DNA from: Comamonadaceae bacterium | Lineage (GTDB): Bacteria; Pseudomonadota; Gammaproteobacteria; Burkholderiales; Burkholderiaceae_C | Assembly: GCA_027486495.1 (NCBI GenBank) | Contig: JAIXOZ010000078.1 | Span: 1 to 64,000, forward strand | Direction: 5' to 3' | Length of the DNA stretch: 64,000 nt | Made by a program: the position numbers and the translations under genes | The notes under the pieces: model-generated | What the model was told of the DNA's origin: nothing | The model's database searches: none | Seen by the model: the letters and a program-made list of their open reading frames with translations, nothing else | Part shown: positions 37,585-46,455 of the stretch, piece by piece | Position numbering within the stretch: position 1 is the first letter of the stretch | Layout of the letters: each line of letters opens with the position of its first letter

Positions 37585-38325
37585 TTGACTGCTGCCCACA
37601 ACAAGTCGCCGCTTTATCACAGCATTGCTGGAGCCCTGCGGGCCCTGATTGCGAGTGGAGAGTTGAAAGTAGGGGCCCAATTGCCGACGATTGCTGCGAT
37701 GGCCAAACGCTATAACGTCGCGCCTGTCACCGTGCGTGAAGCACTCAGACTGCTGACCGAGGAAGGCTTGATTCGTGGTCGCCGTGGCAGTGGCACATTT
37801 GTCAACGAGGCGCCGCCGCGATTGACCTCACCTGTCACCGAAGCAGGGTGGCCCCAATTGCCGCATAACCTGCGCGAGCACCGAGGTCGAATTTTGGAAA
37901 CGGATGACGCACCGCCGCCGCTATTGCTGCATGAAGGCACTCTGGCGGCTGCCTATCGGCGGATGCGACGCGTGCATCTGGATGAGCGTTCAGAACCTTT
38001 TCGGGTAGTAGAGCTCTTTGTGGCTCGTCACTACTACGATCAAGCGCCCAGTCGATTCGACCAAGAGATGGTGTTGGTGGTGCTGGAGGAATTGGATGCG
38101 GTCAACTTGGTGGAAATGCGACAAAGCTTCAGCCTGACCATCGCCGACGCAGAGGTGGCGGCGCACCTGGGTGTACATGCTGGCGATCCTTTGGGGCGGC
38201 TCAGACGCTCGCTGGTAGATTCACGCGGTGTTGTGGTGTATTTTTCTATTGCGCTGATCCGTTCGGATCGGATCTCGCTGGCCTGGTCGATGCGCCGACC
38301 CGTGCCGCAAAACCCCAGCGCTTGA
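37585..38325 (+). CDS. GntR family (UTRA) transcriptional regulator
   Basis: 246 aa; LYHSIAGALRALIASGELKVGAQLPTIAAMAKRYNVAPVTVREALRLLTEEGLIRGRRGSGTFV. Confidence 0.93.
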   Translation: MTAAHNKSPLYHSIAGALRALIASGELKVGAQLPTIAAMAKRYNVAPVTVREALRLLTEEGLIRGRRGSGTFVNEAPPRLTSPVTEAGWPQLPHNLREHRGRILETDDAPPPLLLHEGTLAAAYRRMRRVHLDERSEPFRVVELFVARHYYDQAPSRFDQEMVLVVLEELDAVNLVEMRQSFSLTIADAEVAAHLGVHAGDPLGRLRRSLVDSRGVVVYFSIALIRSDRISLAWSMRRPVPQNPSA

Positions 38326-38371
38326 CCAATTTGCCGTTGGCCACGCCACAGGTGTATGGGGCTTGGTTTGT

Positions 38372-38518
38372 GCTGTGAACATCGGCAAAGCCATCCACCC
38401 ACACCCCGCGCTGTGCGGATGCATCGGCATGGCGGCTGCGGCGGTGGCGGTGGCGGTGGCGCTGGCGGTGGCGCTGGCGAACGGCTCTTGCTTGGACATG
38501 CCTCCAGCAAGCAACTAA
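38372..38518 (+). pseudogene. lpdA 3'-terminal fragment with hexanucleotide expansion
   Basis: AVNIGKAIHPHPALCGCIGMAAAAVAVAVALAVALANGSCLDMPPASN* versus AVDIGKTIHPHPTLGESIGMAAEVAHGSCTDLPPGKK* of 1..591. Confidence 0.8.
38439..38479 (+). repeat. GGCGGT/GGCGCT hexanucleotide microsatellite-like tract
   Basis: gcggtggcggtggcggtggcgctggcggtggcgctggcg. Confidence 0.75.
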
Positions 38519-38602
38519 AACCAAAAGCAGCTGAAGGGCTAAATAATTCAGCTGCTGAGCAGGGATACGCCCTGAAGTTGATGAGGACGAAGAGGGGTCA
38601 TT

Positions 38603-39043
38603 TCATATCCCGCGCTGTGTTGGCTCGGATAATTCTTTTTCCAAATCCCGCTGCAACCCGATCCATGCAGGGTCAAAACTGAGTTTTTTGGACAACGGGG
38701 TCCCGGGCTCCACGACACGCCAAAACGGTGGCAAATCGGCCAGCGGGACATTTCCCCCGTTGTGCTCCTGCCAAGCGTACTCCGCAACAATGCGCAAAAA
38801 AATGGAGGTCGATACGGGGCACGTGGCATCGCAGCTTTGTGCGAGGGCAATTTTTTGACGAAATTGCTGCAGAGATACCGTTTCACCTGGCCGAATTTTT
38901 CTGAGCTCATCGGCAATCTCTTGCGGGCTGGAAATGTGCAGTTTTGAGCCGCTTTTCACGCCTGCGAAGTCTTTTTCAAGAACGACATGGTGTGGCGGTT
39001 TGGTTGCCATTTTGTCTTTCCAAGTTTTTTTAGCTCTTGGCAT
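38603..39043 (-). CDS. Hypothetical protein, 146 aa (distant similarity to an alkyltransferase-like fold possible but unproven)
   Basis: Intact ORF; QEIADELRKIRPGETVSLQQFRQKIALAQSCDATCPVSTSIFLRIVAEYAWQE. Confidence 0.6.
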   Translation of the reverse strand: MPRAKKTWKDKMATKPPHHVVLEKDFAGVKSGSKLHISSPQEIADELRKIRPGETVSLQQFRQKIALAQSCDATCPVSTSIFLRIVAEYAWQEHNGGNVPLADLPPFWRVVEPGTPLSKKLSFDPAWIGLQRDLEKELSEPTQRGI

Positions 39044-39160
39044 GGTCAGTGAATGTGAAGTGTTGATGGTTTAATTTTCTTCTCTTGGCTGGATGATGCA
39101 AGTCATGCCAGTCAACCCCTATCCTTATTGGATAACCCTTTTTCTACTTTTGAAGGGTCA

Positions 39161-39285
39161 CACCGACCCCGAAGTGGCTTGGATGGGCTTGACCTAGACC
39201 CGATCTAAAGCGCAAGGGATCTAGGTGAAAAAGGGCTTGTTTTCTTGAACCGCCTGCGGCCGCGCCATGGCCAACGGGCGCAACA
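39161..39285 (+). pseudogene. lpdA internal fragment, multiple stops
   Basis: TDPEVAWMGLT*TRSKAQGI*VKKGLFS*TACGRAMANGRN. Confidence 0.75.
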
Positions 39286-39335
39286 GTTCAGGGGCCTGTC
39301 CTTCAAAAAGCCCTCAAGCATGAAGACTCACCATG

Positions 39336-39370
39336 AAAAAGCCGCTGAGCTATCGCTTCAGCGGCTTTTT
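39336..39370. terminator. Bidirectional hairpin terminator
   Basis: AAAAAGCCGCTGA-loop-TCAGCGGCTTTTT. Confidence 0.8.
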
Positions 39371-39392
39371 TTCAATGTCGGAATCTGTGGTT

Positions 39393-39755
39393 TCAGCGCT
39401 TTTCGTAGGTCAAAGTTTCCTTGTCCTCGGTCACGATCACGCGTGTTGTTGGCGTGAAGCTTTTGATCTCAAAATTCATCTTCAACCCGGCTTTGATGGT
39501 CAGCACCTTGTTGTCGGGGGACATGCTCCAAGTGCCACGCGTGCCATCTTTGCCCAAAATGCTTTGGAAGACGTTGGGAGCTGAAAACACCTGAAACACT
39601 TGCGTGGTACCCAGTTCACGCTCGATGTTCATGGTTTTGCCTTTAGGGTCTTTGTAATCAACCAACTGCCACTTGCCGATCAGCTCGGTCGCTGTTTGCG
39701 CAAAACCCATGGTGGCCGTTGTGCAAAGTGCCAATGCTGTGAGCCATTTTTTCAT
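39393..39755 (-). CDS. Small secreted lipocalin-like protein
   Basis: 120 aa; signal peptide MKKWLTALALCTTATMGFAQ then ELIGKWQLVDYKDPKGKTMNIE. Confidence 0.65.
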   Translation of the reverse strand: MKKWLTALALCTTATMGFAQTATELIGKWQLVDYKDPKGKTMNIERELGTTQVFQVFSAPNVFQSILGKDGTRGTWSMSPDNKVLTIKAGLKMNFEIKSFTPTTRVIVTEDKETLTYEKR

Positions 39756-39951
39756 GTCATCTTTCCTTATTCAGTTTGTTCTGTGCCCTGTGCACGGAGA
39801 CAGGGCCACATTTTTGCCGAATTAAATTACCAATAAAGAATTCACTTGAAGATATTGGTAACAATTTGAAAAGACAAAGTGTGATTGATGCAAGGGACTC
39901 GAACACCACCAATGGGCATAGCCTGGACTTGGGGGTGTTCCCAAGGCTTTC

Positions 39952-40857
39952 TCAATGCGCACCGAGGTAGCACCCCTCAGCCCGCGCCCCATCTGCCTCT
40001 TCACCTTCCTCGCTGCACAACGCAGCGATCAAGGCCTGGTCCACCACTTGGCCGGGCAGCAGCAGCTCTTCATTTGTCCAGCGCTTGACCAAGTGGCCGT
40101 TGGCCACGCCGCCGGTGTGTGGGGCTTGGTAGGCGCGGCGGTGTTGCATGGTTAGCCGGCTGTTGGCGTTGGCAATGAAGCGACTTTCGCCCAAGGCCCA
40201 AGGCTCAAAGTAGGCGTTGGCGGCGGCGTCCACTTGGCGGAAATAGCTGCGTGCGCCTTCGGCATTGAGCTTTTTGCGCACCGTGCGGGTGATCAGGCCT
40301 TGCAAGTGATCCAGCGCGGCACCGTCCATCTGATCGATGGTTTCGGTCCTCATGTCTTGCGCGGCCAAGGCTGTGAAGGTGGCCAAGTCAGTGGGCAGCA
40401 CTTGCACCATGGCTTTGACCACATTGCGGTGGGGCGCCACAGCGGTGGCCACGCCGCGTGTTTGCGGCTGAATGGGGCAGCGAATTTCCACAAAGCGTGG
40501 CTTGACGGGGCCTGTGCACCCGTCGTGGTGGTAATACTCGCCTTGGCTCAGCCGCCCTTTGCTGGAGCGCCCACGAACATCGCGGTAGCTGGGGTGTTGG
40601 GTGTGCACATTCAGGCAGACCACCAGGCCTGTGTCATCGACCAATTGGTAAAAGGCCTCGCGCCATTCGGGCAACAAAAGTTTGTCGTGCAGGTAATCGT
40701 TGGGTGGGGCGACTTCTTGGCCCTCAAAGCTCTTTTCCTCGCCCTCGATCACCAACACAAAGGGCTTGGGCCGACGCACCCGCCACAAAGTGTTGGCCAA
40801 GTTCAAAGTCGAATGCGTGGTGGCAGGGTGGGGTGGGGCGTTTGTGCTGGGGGCCAT
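39952..40857 (-). CDS. Hypothetical protein, 301 aa
   Basis: Intact ORF; FVLVIEGEEKSFEGQEVAPPNDYLHDKLLLPEWREAFYQLVDD...YYHHDGCTGPVKPRFVEIRCP; family not recognised. Confidence 0.6.
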   Translation of the reverse strand: MAPSTNAPPHPATTHSTLNLANTLWRVRRPKPFVLVIEGEEKSFEGQEVAPPNDYLHDKLLLPEWREAFYQLVDDTGLVVCLNVHTQHPSYRDVRGRSSKGRLSQGEYYHHDGCTGPVKPRFVEIRCPIQPQTRGVATAVAPHRNVVKAMVQVLPTDLATFTALAAQDMRTETIDQMDGAALDHLQGLITRTVRKKLNAEGARSYFRQVDAAANAYFEPWALGESRFIANANSRLTMQHRRAYQAPHTGGVANGHLVKRWTNEELLLPGQVVDQALIAALCSEEGEEADGARAEGCYLGAH

Positions 40858-41094
40858 GAGGCAATTTTAGAGTGTCGACAGCAGCGTTCCGGCTGGCTGG
40901 ATCTCGGACGCCAGCCTCTGTTGCAGTCAATGGCCTCGATATTCATCCGCGAATCCCTCACATGGTGTGCCCGAGGGCTCTCCTGGTGACTGTTGGATGG
41001 AGTCGAATGCTGTAAATTGAGTTGTGTGCCTTGCTCATGACTTTTTGAGGGACACGGTTTTGTCCACCTTTCGATTTCCCATTGACTTGAACCC

Positions 41095-41997
41095 ATGACC
41101 CATCCCAATGCGCCCCCCGTGCGGGCCGATCACCCGCTGCAAGGCATTGCCTGGATGGTGGCAGGGGTGTTTTTGCTGTCGGTCATGGATGCCTTGTCCA
41201 AGCATGCGGTGTCCCAGTTGTCGATTCCCGTGTTGATTGCAGCGCGATCGGCCATGGTGCTTCTTTTGCTGCTGCCATGGGTGCTGCGCAGCGGGGGGTG
41301 GTCGGCATTGCGTACGCGCCGTCCTGGCGCTCATTTTTTGCGTGGCTTGTTGGCGGTGTGTTCCATGCTGGCTTTTTTTGAGAGCTTGCGATTGTTGCCC
41401 TTGGCCACGGTGATTGCCGTCAGTTTTGCCGCGCCGCTGTTCATGACGCTGTTGTCTGTGCCCTTGCTCAAAGAGCGTGTAGGGGCGCACCGCTGGGGCG
41501 CGTTGGTGGCGGGCTTTTTGGGCGTGAGCCTGATCGTCGGGCCGCAGGCGATGGATGGCGAGTTGGGTCTGGGGGCTTGGCTTGCTTTGGTGGCGGCATT
41601 TTTTTATGCCGCTTCGATGACCTGTGTGCGTTGGCTTTCACCCACCGAGAGCGACCTGTCCATGTTGGTCTGGCAGAACCTGACAATGGGTCTGGCGGGT
41701 ACGGTGGGTTTGCTTTTTGTGCCCTGGAGCGTGGCGCCAGGCATGTGGCCGGTCATGGCTTTGATGGCCATTTTGGTGTTGCTGGGCCAGCGTTGCACCT
41801 TTCGGGCCTTTCGGCTGGCTCCAGTCGGGGTGGTGGCCCCTTTTCACTACAGCGAATTGCTGTGGTCTGCCTTGTTCGGCTGGGTGTTTTGGCAGGAGTG
41901 GCCTGGCTCACATGTTTGGTGGGGCGCGTTTTTTGTGGTCGGCGCGGGTTTGTACACCTTGTGGCGTGAGCGAACACGCACCTTGGTCGGCGATTGA
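41095..41997 (+). CDS. DMT/EamA family transporter
   Basis: 300 aa; ~10 TM segments; HPLQGIAWMVAGVFLLSVMDALSKHAVSQLS. Confidence 0.92.
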   Translation: MTHPNAPPVRADHPLQGIAWMVAGVFLLSVMDALSKHAVSQLSIPVLIAARSAMVLLLLLPWVLRSGGWSALRTRRPGAHFLRGLLAVCSMLAFFESLRLLPLATVIAVSFAAPLFMTLLSVPLLKERVGAHRWGALVAGFLGVSLIVGPQAMDGELGLGAWLALVAAFFYAASMTCVRWLSPTESDLSMLVWQNLTMGLAGTVGLLFVPWSVAPGMWPVMALMAILVLLGQRCTFRAFRLAPVGVVAPFHYSELLWSALFGWVFWQEWPGSHVWWGAFFVVGAGLYTLWRERTRTLVGD

Positions 41998-42032
41998 TGG
42001 GTCCTTCTTGACCTCGCAATCAGCGGCAGAGC

Positions 42033-42815
42033 TCAATCGGCATAACCCGGGTTCACCCGGTCAACCACACGCATCATGGCTTCAAAAAACAGGCGCTCAC
42101 GTTCGCTGCGGGGGTGGCGGTCCAGCGTGCTGGGGTTTTTGATGCGCTGAATCACGGATTCGGTCAGCACGTTCAGGGGCTGGCCTGTGCCCATGGCCAG
42201 CACTTGGGTGCGGCAGGCTTTTTCGAGTTTGTAGAGCCTGCGGTAGGCTTGTGCCACGGTGTCGCCCACGGTCATCACGCCATGGTTTTTCATGAATAGC
42301 ACGGTTTTGCCACCGCTCATGAGCTGCGATAAACGTTCACCCTCGGACAATTCAGCGGCCAACCCGGTGTAGTGGTCGTCGTAGGCGATGGCACCATCAA
42401 AAAAAGCCGCCGTTTGGGTGGCGGGCAGCAAACGGTTGGCTTTGAGCATGTTCAACGCCAGTGCCCAAGGCTGGTGGGTGTGCAGCACCACTTTGGCACC
42501 CGTGAGGCGGTGCACCGGGGCGTGGATCGATTGGGCCGACAGCTCCACCACACCCGTGCCTTCCAGCGTTTCACCCGCTTCGTTGAAGACCATCATGGTG
42601 CTGGCGCGGGCCTCGGACCAGTGCACGCCAAAAGGCGATATCAGGTACTGGTTTTCTCGCCCCGGCACAGCCACTGTGAAGTGGTTGTCGATGCCTTCGT
42701 CAAAGTCGTGCAGCACTGCCAAACGCAAAGCAGCGGCCAGGTGCACCTTGGCTTGCCAAACAGTGTCGCCTTGGGTGTGCGCTGTTGCTGGTGCGTGGGT
42801 TGATGCAGGTGACAT
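42033..42815 (-). CDS. Class II aldolase/adducin family protein
   Basis: 260 aa; HFTVAVPGRENQYLISPFGVHWSEARAS; HTHQPWALALNML; MKNHGVMTVGDTVAQAYRRLYKLEKAC. Confidence 0.9.
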   Translation of the reverse strand: MSPASTHAPATAHTQGDTVWQAKVHLAAALRLAVLHDFDEGIDNHFTVAVPGRENQYLISPFGVHWSEARASTMMVFNEAGETLEGTGVVELSAQSIHAPVHRLTGAKVVLHTHQPWALALNMLKANRLLPATQTAAFFDGAIAYDDHYTGLAAELSEGERLSQLMSGGKTVLFMKNHGVMTVGDTVAQAYRRLYKLEKACRTQVLAMGTGQPLNVLTESVIQRIKNPSTLDRHPRSERERLFFEAMMRVVDRVNPGYAD

Positions 42816-43036
42816 GGCGAATTTTCCAATGTTGAATGGATCATTACTTTAGGCATGTGCCGATTGCGAACCTGTCACATGCGCGGCAAACGTCAATGCC
42901 CGTTGGTCTCAGTCTGTTCGGGCGTCGATCCCGGTTTTGATCAGCTCCAGTTCCTCCTGCTGAGAAACTCTGCACGAGGCCAGACCCTGTGTGCCAGCTA
43001 TCAGCCGTGCCCAGCATCATTGAGCCATGAAACAAG

Positions 43037-43510
43037 TCAAACTTGACTGGATCTTATGACGGCAGCCGGATTGAACTCTGGCACGGCACCGTCCTGGGGT
43101 GCAGGGTGCTTCTCAACCAGCGCGGCGTTATCCCCCGGTGCCGTGGCCGCGATGGTTTGTGCATGCCGCTCGGCCAGAATTTTGCGCTTGCGCAAGGCCA
43201 GCACGCCGCGCTGAAAATCCGACACGCTGCGCCGCCCCAAGTGCTGATCGATCATCCACAGGTGAACGTCTGTCATCGATAGGAAGCGCGTGTTTTGCAA
43301 GGTCTAAAAAGGCAGACCGTGATTTTGGCAAAAATCATATCGGTTGTGCCCGTCCACCAGCAATTCGTCCCACAGCACCAGCGCGTCGCGGCAGCCCTCG
43401 CCCAAGAGGCCGCGCTTCAGCGCCGCATGCTTGTCGGGTGTGAGCCGGTCGATGTCGGCTTTGAGATCTTCGTTGACGGTGATCTGCTTGGTGGGCTGTA
43501 GCGGGCGCAG
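43037..43510 (-). pseudogene. ParB-like (plasmid/ICE-type) protein remnant with in-frame TAG at 43304-43306
   Basis: Complement reads QPTKQITVNEDLKADIDRLTPDKHAALKRGLLGEGCRDALVLWDELLVDGHNRYDFCQNHGLPF*TLQNTRFLSMTDVHLWMIDQHLGRRSVSDFQRGVLALRKR. Confidence 0.65.
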
Positions 43511-43532
43511 GCAACGCGGATTTGCAAATGCC

Positions 43533-43554
43533 GAAGGCCCCTTGCGGGGCCTTC
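43533..43554. terminator. Hairpin terminator GAAGGCCCC-TTGC-GGGGCCTTC
   Basis: Perfect 9-bp stem. Confidence 0.7.
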
Positions 43555-43588
43555 ATTCACTTAACTTGAGACAGGCTGATTGAAACCT

Positions 43589-43662
43589 TGGAGCGGGTGA
43601 TGGGAATCGAACCCACGTTATTTGCTTGGGAAGCAAGAGTCCTACCATTGAACGACACCCGC
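43589..43662 (-). tRNA. tRNA-Gly(CCC)
   Basis: Complement GCGGGTGTCGTTCAATGGTAGGACTCTTGCTTCCCAAGCAAATAACGTGGGTTCGATTCCCATCACCCGCTCCA; encoded CCA; anticodon loop TTCCCAA. Confidence 0.95.
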
Positions 43663-43734
43663 GATCGGTCAATTCTAATCGCTTTGGCGCGCTGCAAGAC
43701 CCGTCATCAACGATCACAAAGTTAGAATCCTTGA

Positions 43735-44757
43735 ATGCCTAGACCCCCCCAAAAAAACCAAGCCTTGAACTTTCAGCCTTGGTTTTTGTTTTTGCTGGCC
43801 TGCTACACCGTCCTCGAGTTGTCCTTTAACCACCGCTTGCTTGAATTGGCGGGTGATTTGAAATGGAATACCACCCAAGTGCAATTGAACGATATTGAGA
43901 TTTGGGGGCGAATCGTTTCTGGTTTGGGTTTGGCTTTGTTGTTGATGCGGTGGCTAGACAACTGGGTGCGTTCCAGGGTTTTGCTTTTGGTGATTTGCTG
44001 TGCGCTGGGTTTGTTCAGCATGTGGCAGGTGCAAAAAGCTTTGGTGGACACCATTGTGGCGCGTGCCGATGCGCAAGACCTGACGATGAGTTGGAAGTCG
44101 CAGATGAGCACGCAGGAAGCGCTCAATGGACGCATTTTGCTTCGAGGCGAAACCCTGCTGACCAGCCCAGCCCCCCCAGAGATACGGCCTGTGATGAGTG
44201 CTTTGTGGGCCTCTTCGGTGGCTGGCTTGTACCCTGAAGATTTGGAGTCGGATTCGGGCGCATCGCAACTGATGGGCAGCTTTTTTGCCCCGCAAATCAC
44301 CCATTCGCAACGGGTTGCGGCTTACCGCAAAACCGTCATGACGCCAGTGGTTCTGGCCGCTTCCTTGATGTTTGGATTGCTCAATCTGTGTCAACTTTTT
44401 GCCGGTGGTTTCGCTTGGCTGTTGATGGCCATCGGGCAAGACCGCTTGGTGCAGCGCTGCAAGCCCTGGTTGCTGCCGGCCTTGACCGTGTTCTGTGTGG
44501 CGCTGAGTTGGTGGCCAGGCAATGTGTGGACCACATCGCCTGCCTATCAACGGGTGGCCAGTCCTGCGCTTTGGGCTGACAAACCTTATTTGGCCCCTTT
44601 TGTGGCGTGGAGTGTGCACGCTGAGCCGGCTTGGGCGGACTCAGTGGCTTGGGTTCACCGGGCTTTGCTGCAAGATTTCGAATTCAAGGTCCCTTTTCGC
44701 CATTGGCTCGGGTATGAGGGTACTCAACCCTCACCCCAGGGGCAGCCAGTGCGCTGA
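43735..44757 (+). CDS. Hypothetical membrane protein, 340 aa
   Basis: Several hydrophobic segments (WFLFLLACYTVLELSF, VLLLVICCALGLFS, VVLAASLMFGLLNLCQLF). Confidence 0.65.
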   Translation: MPRPPQKNQALNFQPWFLFLLACYTVLELSFNHRLLELAGDLKWNTTQVQLNDIEIWGRIVSGLGLALLLMRWLDNWVRSRVLLLVICCALGLFSMWQVQKALVDTIVARADAQDLTMSWKSQMSTQEALNGRILLRGETLLTSPAPPEIRPVMSALWASSVAGLYPEDLESDSGASQLMGSFFAPQITHSQRVAAYRKTVMTPVVLAASLMFGLLNLCQLFAGGFAWLLMAIGQDRLVQRCKPWLLPALTVFCVALSWWPGNVWTTSPAYQRVASPALWADKPYLAPFVAWSVHAEPAWADSVAWVHRALLQDFEFKVPFRHWLGYEGTQPSPQGQPVR

Positions 44758-44771
44758 TCTTGGGGTGGGCA

Positions 44772-46262
44772 TCACTTCAGGATGTCGCCCATGCAGAGGT
44801 ATTTGATTTCCACATAGTCGTCCATGCCGTGGTGTGAGCCTTCGCGGCCCAGGCCCGATTGCTTGACGCCGCCAAAAGGCACATGCTCTGTGGCCAAAAT
44901 GCCCACGTTGATGCCGACCATGCCGTATTCCAGCGCTTCGGCTACGCGGAAGATGCGCCCCACGTCGCGGCTGTAGAAGTAGCTGGCCAGCCCAAACTCG
45001 GTGTTGTTGGCCGCATCCACCGCTTCTTGCTCGGTTTTGAATTTGAAGATGGGCGCAAAGGGGCCGAAAGTTTCTTCTTTCGCGCACAGCATGTCTGCCG
45101 TGGCATCGGCCAACACGGTGGGCTCAAAAAATTGACCCGAGCCCATGCCTAGCAGGCGCTTGCCCCCGACCACCACGCGGCCGCCTTTGGCCAAGGCGTC
45201 GTCCACATGGCGCTGCACTTTGGTCAGGGCTGCTTCTTCAATCAAGGGGCCTTGGTTGACGCCTTCTTCAAAGCCGTTGCCCACTTTGGCCGTCTGTACT
45301 TTGGCCGCGAACTTTTTGACAAACTCGTCGTACACACCCTCTTGCACATAAAAGCGGTTGGAGCACACACAGGTCTGGCCGGCGTTGCGGTATTTGCTGG
45401 CGAACGAACCTTCAACTGCGCTGTCGATGTCGGCGTCGTTGAACACGATGAAGGGCGCGTTGCCACCCAGCTCGAGCGACATTTTTTTGACGGTGGGGGC
45501 CGACTGTGCCATGAGGATGCGGCCCACCTCGGTCGAGCCGGTGAAGCTGATGTGGCGCACCACGTCGCTGGCGCACAGCACCTTGCCCACAACAATCGAG
45601 TTGTCGGCGTCGGCGGTGATCATGTTGAGCACGCCCGCGGGAATGCCTGCGCGGATGGCCAACTCGGCTGCGGCCAGTGCGGTGAGTGGCGTGAGCTCGG
45701 CCGGTTTGATGATGACGGGGCAACCCGCAGCCAGCGCAGGTGCCACCTTGCGGGTGATCATGGCCAGAGGGAAGTTCCAGGGCGTGATGGCCGCGCACAC
45801 GCCGATGGGCTGCTTCAAGACCATCAAGCGGCGGTTGTTGTCGAACTGGGGCAAGGTCTCGCCGTTGACACGTTTGGCCTCTTCGGCGAACCATTCCACA
45901 AAGCTGGCACCGTAAGCCACTTCGCCCTTGGCCTCAGGCAGGGGCTTGCCTTGTTCGGCGGTCATGATGCGGCCCAGGTCGTCCTGGTTGGCCATCAGCA
46001 GGTCGTACCACCTGCGCAAGATGATGCTGCGTTCTTTGGCCGTTTTGGTTTTCCAGGCGGGCCAGGCCGCATTGGCGGCGGCAATGGCTTGTTCGGCCTC
46101 GGCAGATCCCAGATTGGCCACATCGGCCAAATGAGCACCTGTGGCGGGGTCGGTCACGGCAAAACGGCTGCCGCCCTTGACCCATTGGCCGTTGATCAGG
46201 GCGTCGGTCTTGAGCAGGCTGGGGTCGTTGAGTTGGGCGAGGGGGGATGTTTTCATGTCCAT
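44772..46262 (-). CDS. gabD: NAD(P)-dependent succinate-semialdehyde dehydrogenase
   Basis: LINGQWVKGGSRFAVTDPATG; VCAAITPWNFPLAMITRKVAPALAAGCPVIIKPAELTPLTALA; LELGGNAPFIVFNDAD; NAGQTCVCSNRF. Confidence 0.93.
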   Translation of the reverse strand: MDMKTSPLAQLNDPSLLKTDALINGQWVKGGSRFAVTDPATGAHLADVANLGSAEAEQAIAAANAAWPAWKTKTAKERSIILRRWYDLLMANQDDLGRIMTAEQGKPLPEAKGEVAYGASFVEWFAEEAKRVNGETLPQFDNNRRLMVLKQPIGVCAAITPWNFPLAMITRKVAPALAAGCPVIIKPAELTPLTALAAAELAIRAGIPAGVLNMITADADNSIVVGKVLCASDVVRHISFTGSTEVGRILMAQSAPTVKKMSLELGGNAPFIVFNDADIDSAVEGSFASKYRNAGQTCVCSNRFYVQEGVYDEFVKKFAAKVQTAKVGNGFEEGVNQGPLIEEAALTKVQRHVDDALAKGGRVVVGGKRLLGMGSGQFFEPTVLADATADMLCAKEETFGPFAPIFKFKTEQEAVDAANNTEFGLASYFYSRDVGRIFRVAEALEYGMVGINVGILATEHVPFGGVKQSGLGREGSHHGMDDYVEIKYLCMGDILK

Positions 46263-46420
46263 GGGTATCTCCAGAAGCTGCAATTGCAGATACTTTTTTT
46301 GAGTTTGACCGGCAAGCTTAGCGTCTGTGCGTTTCAAGGTCTGTCACAAAAGTCCCAAAACCCCGATGCCCAGAGGGCAGCGGGTCTTGTGCGAGCCAAA
46401 AAATGGCCCTGCCTCAAATC

Positions 46421-46426
46421 TATAAT
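46421..46426 (+). promoter_or_regulatory. Candidate -10 element of alaS
   Basis: TATAAT 30 bp upstream of alaS start. Confidence 0.4.
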
Positions 46427-46455
46427 GACCGGTTGCACTGAAAGCCTGAACCACC

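Noticed and set aside
38439-38479. GGCGGT repeat tract considered as a CRISPR or structured repeat array
   Set aside because: Only 6-bp units without spacers, inside an lpdA fragment; a microsatellite, and no CRISPR array or cas gene was seen in the window
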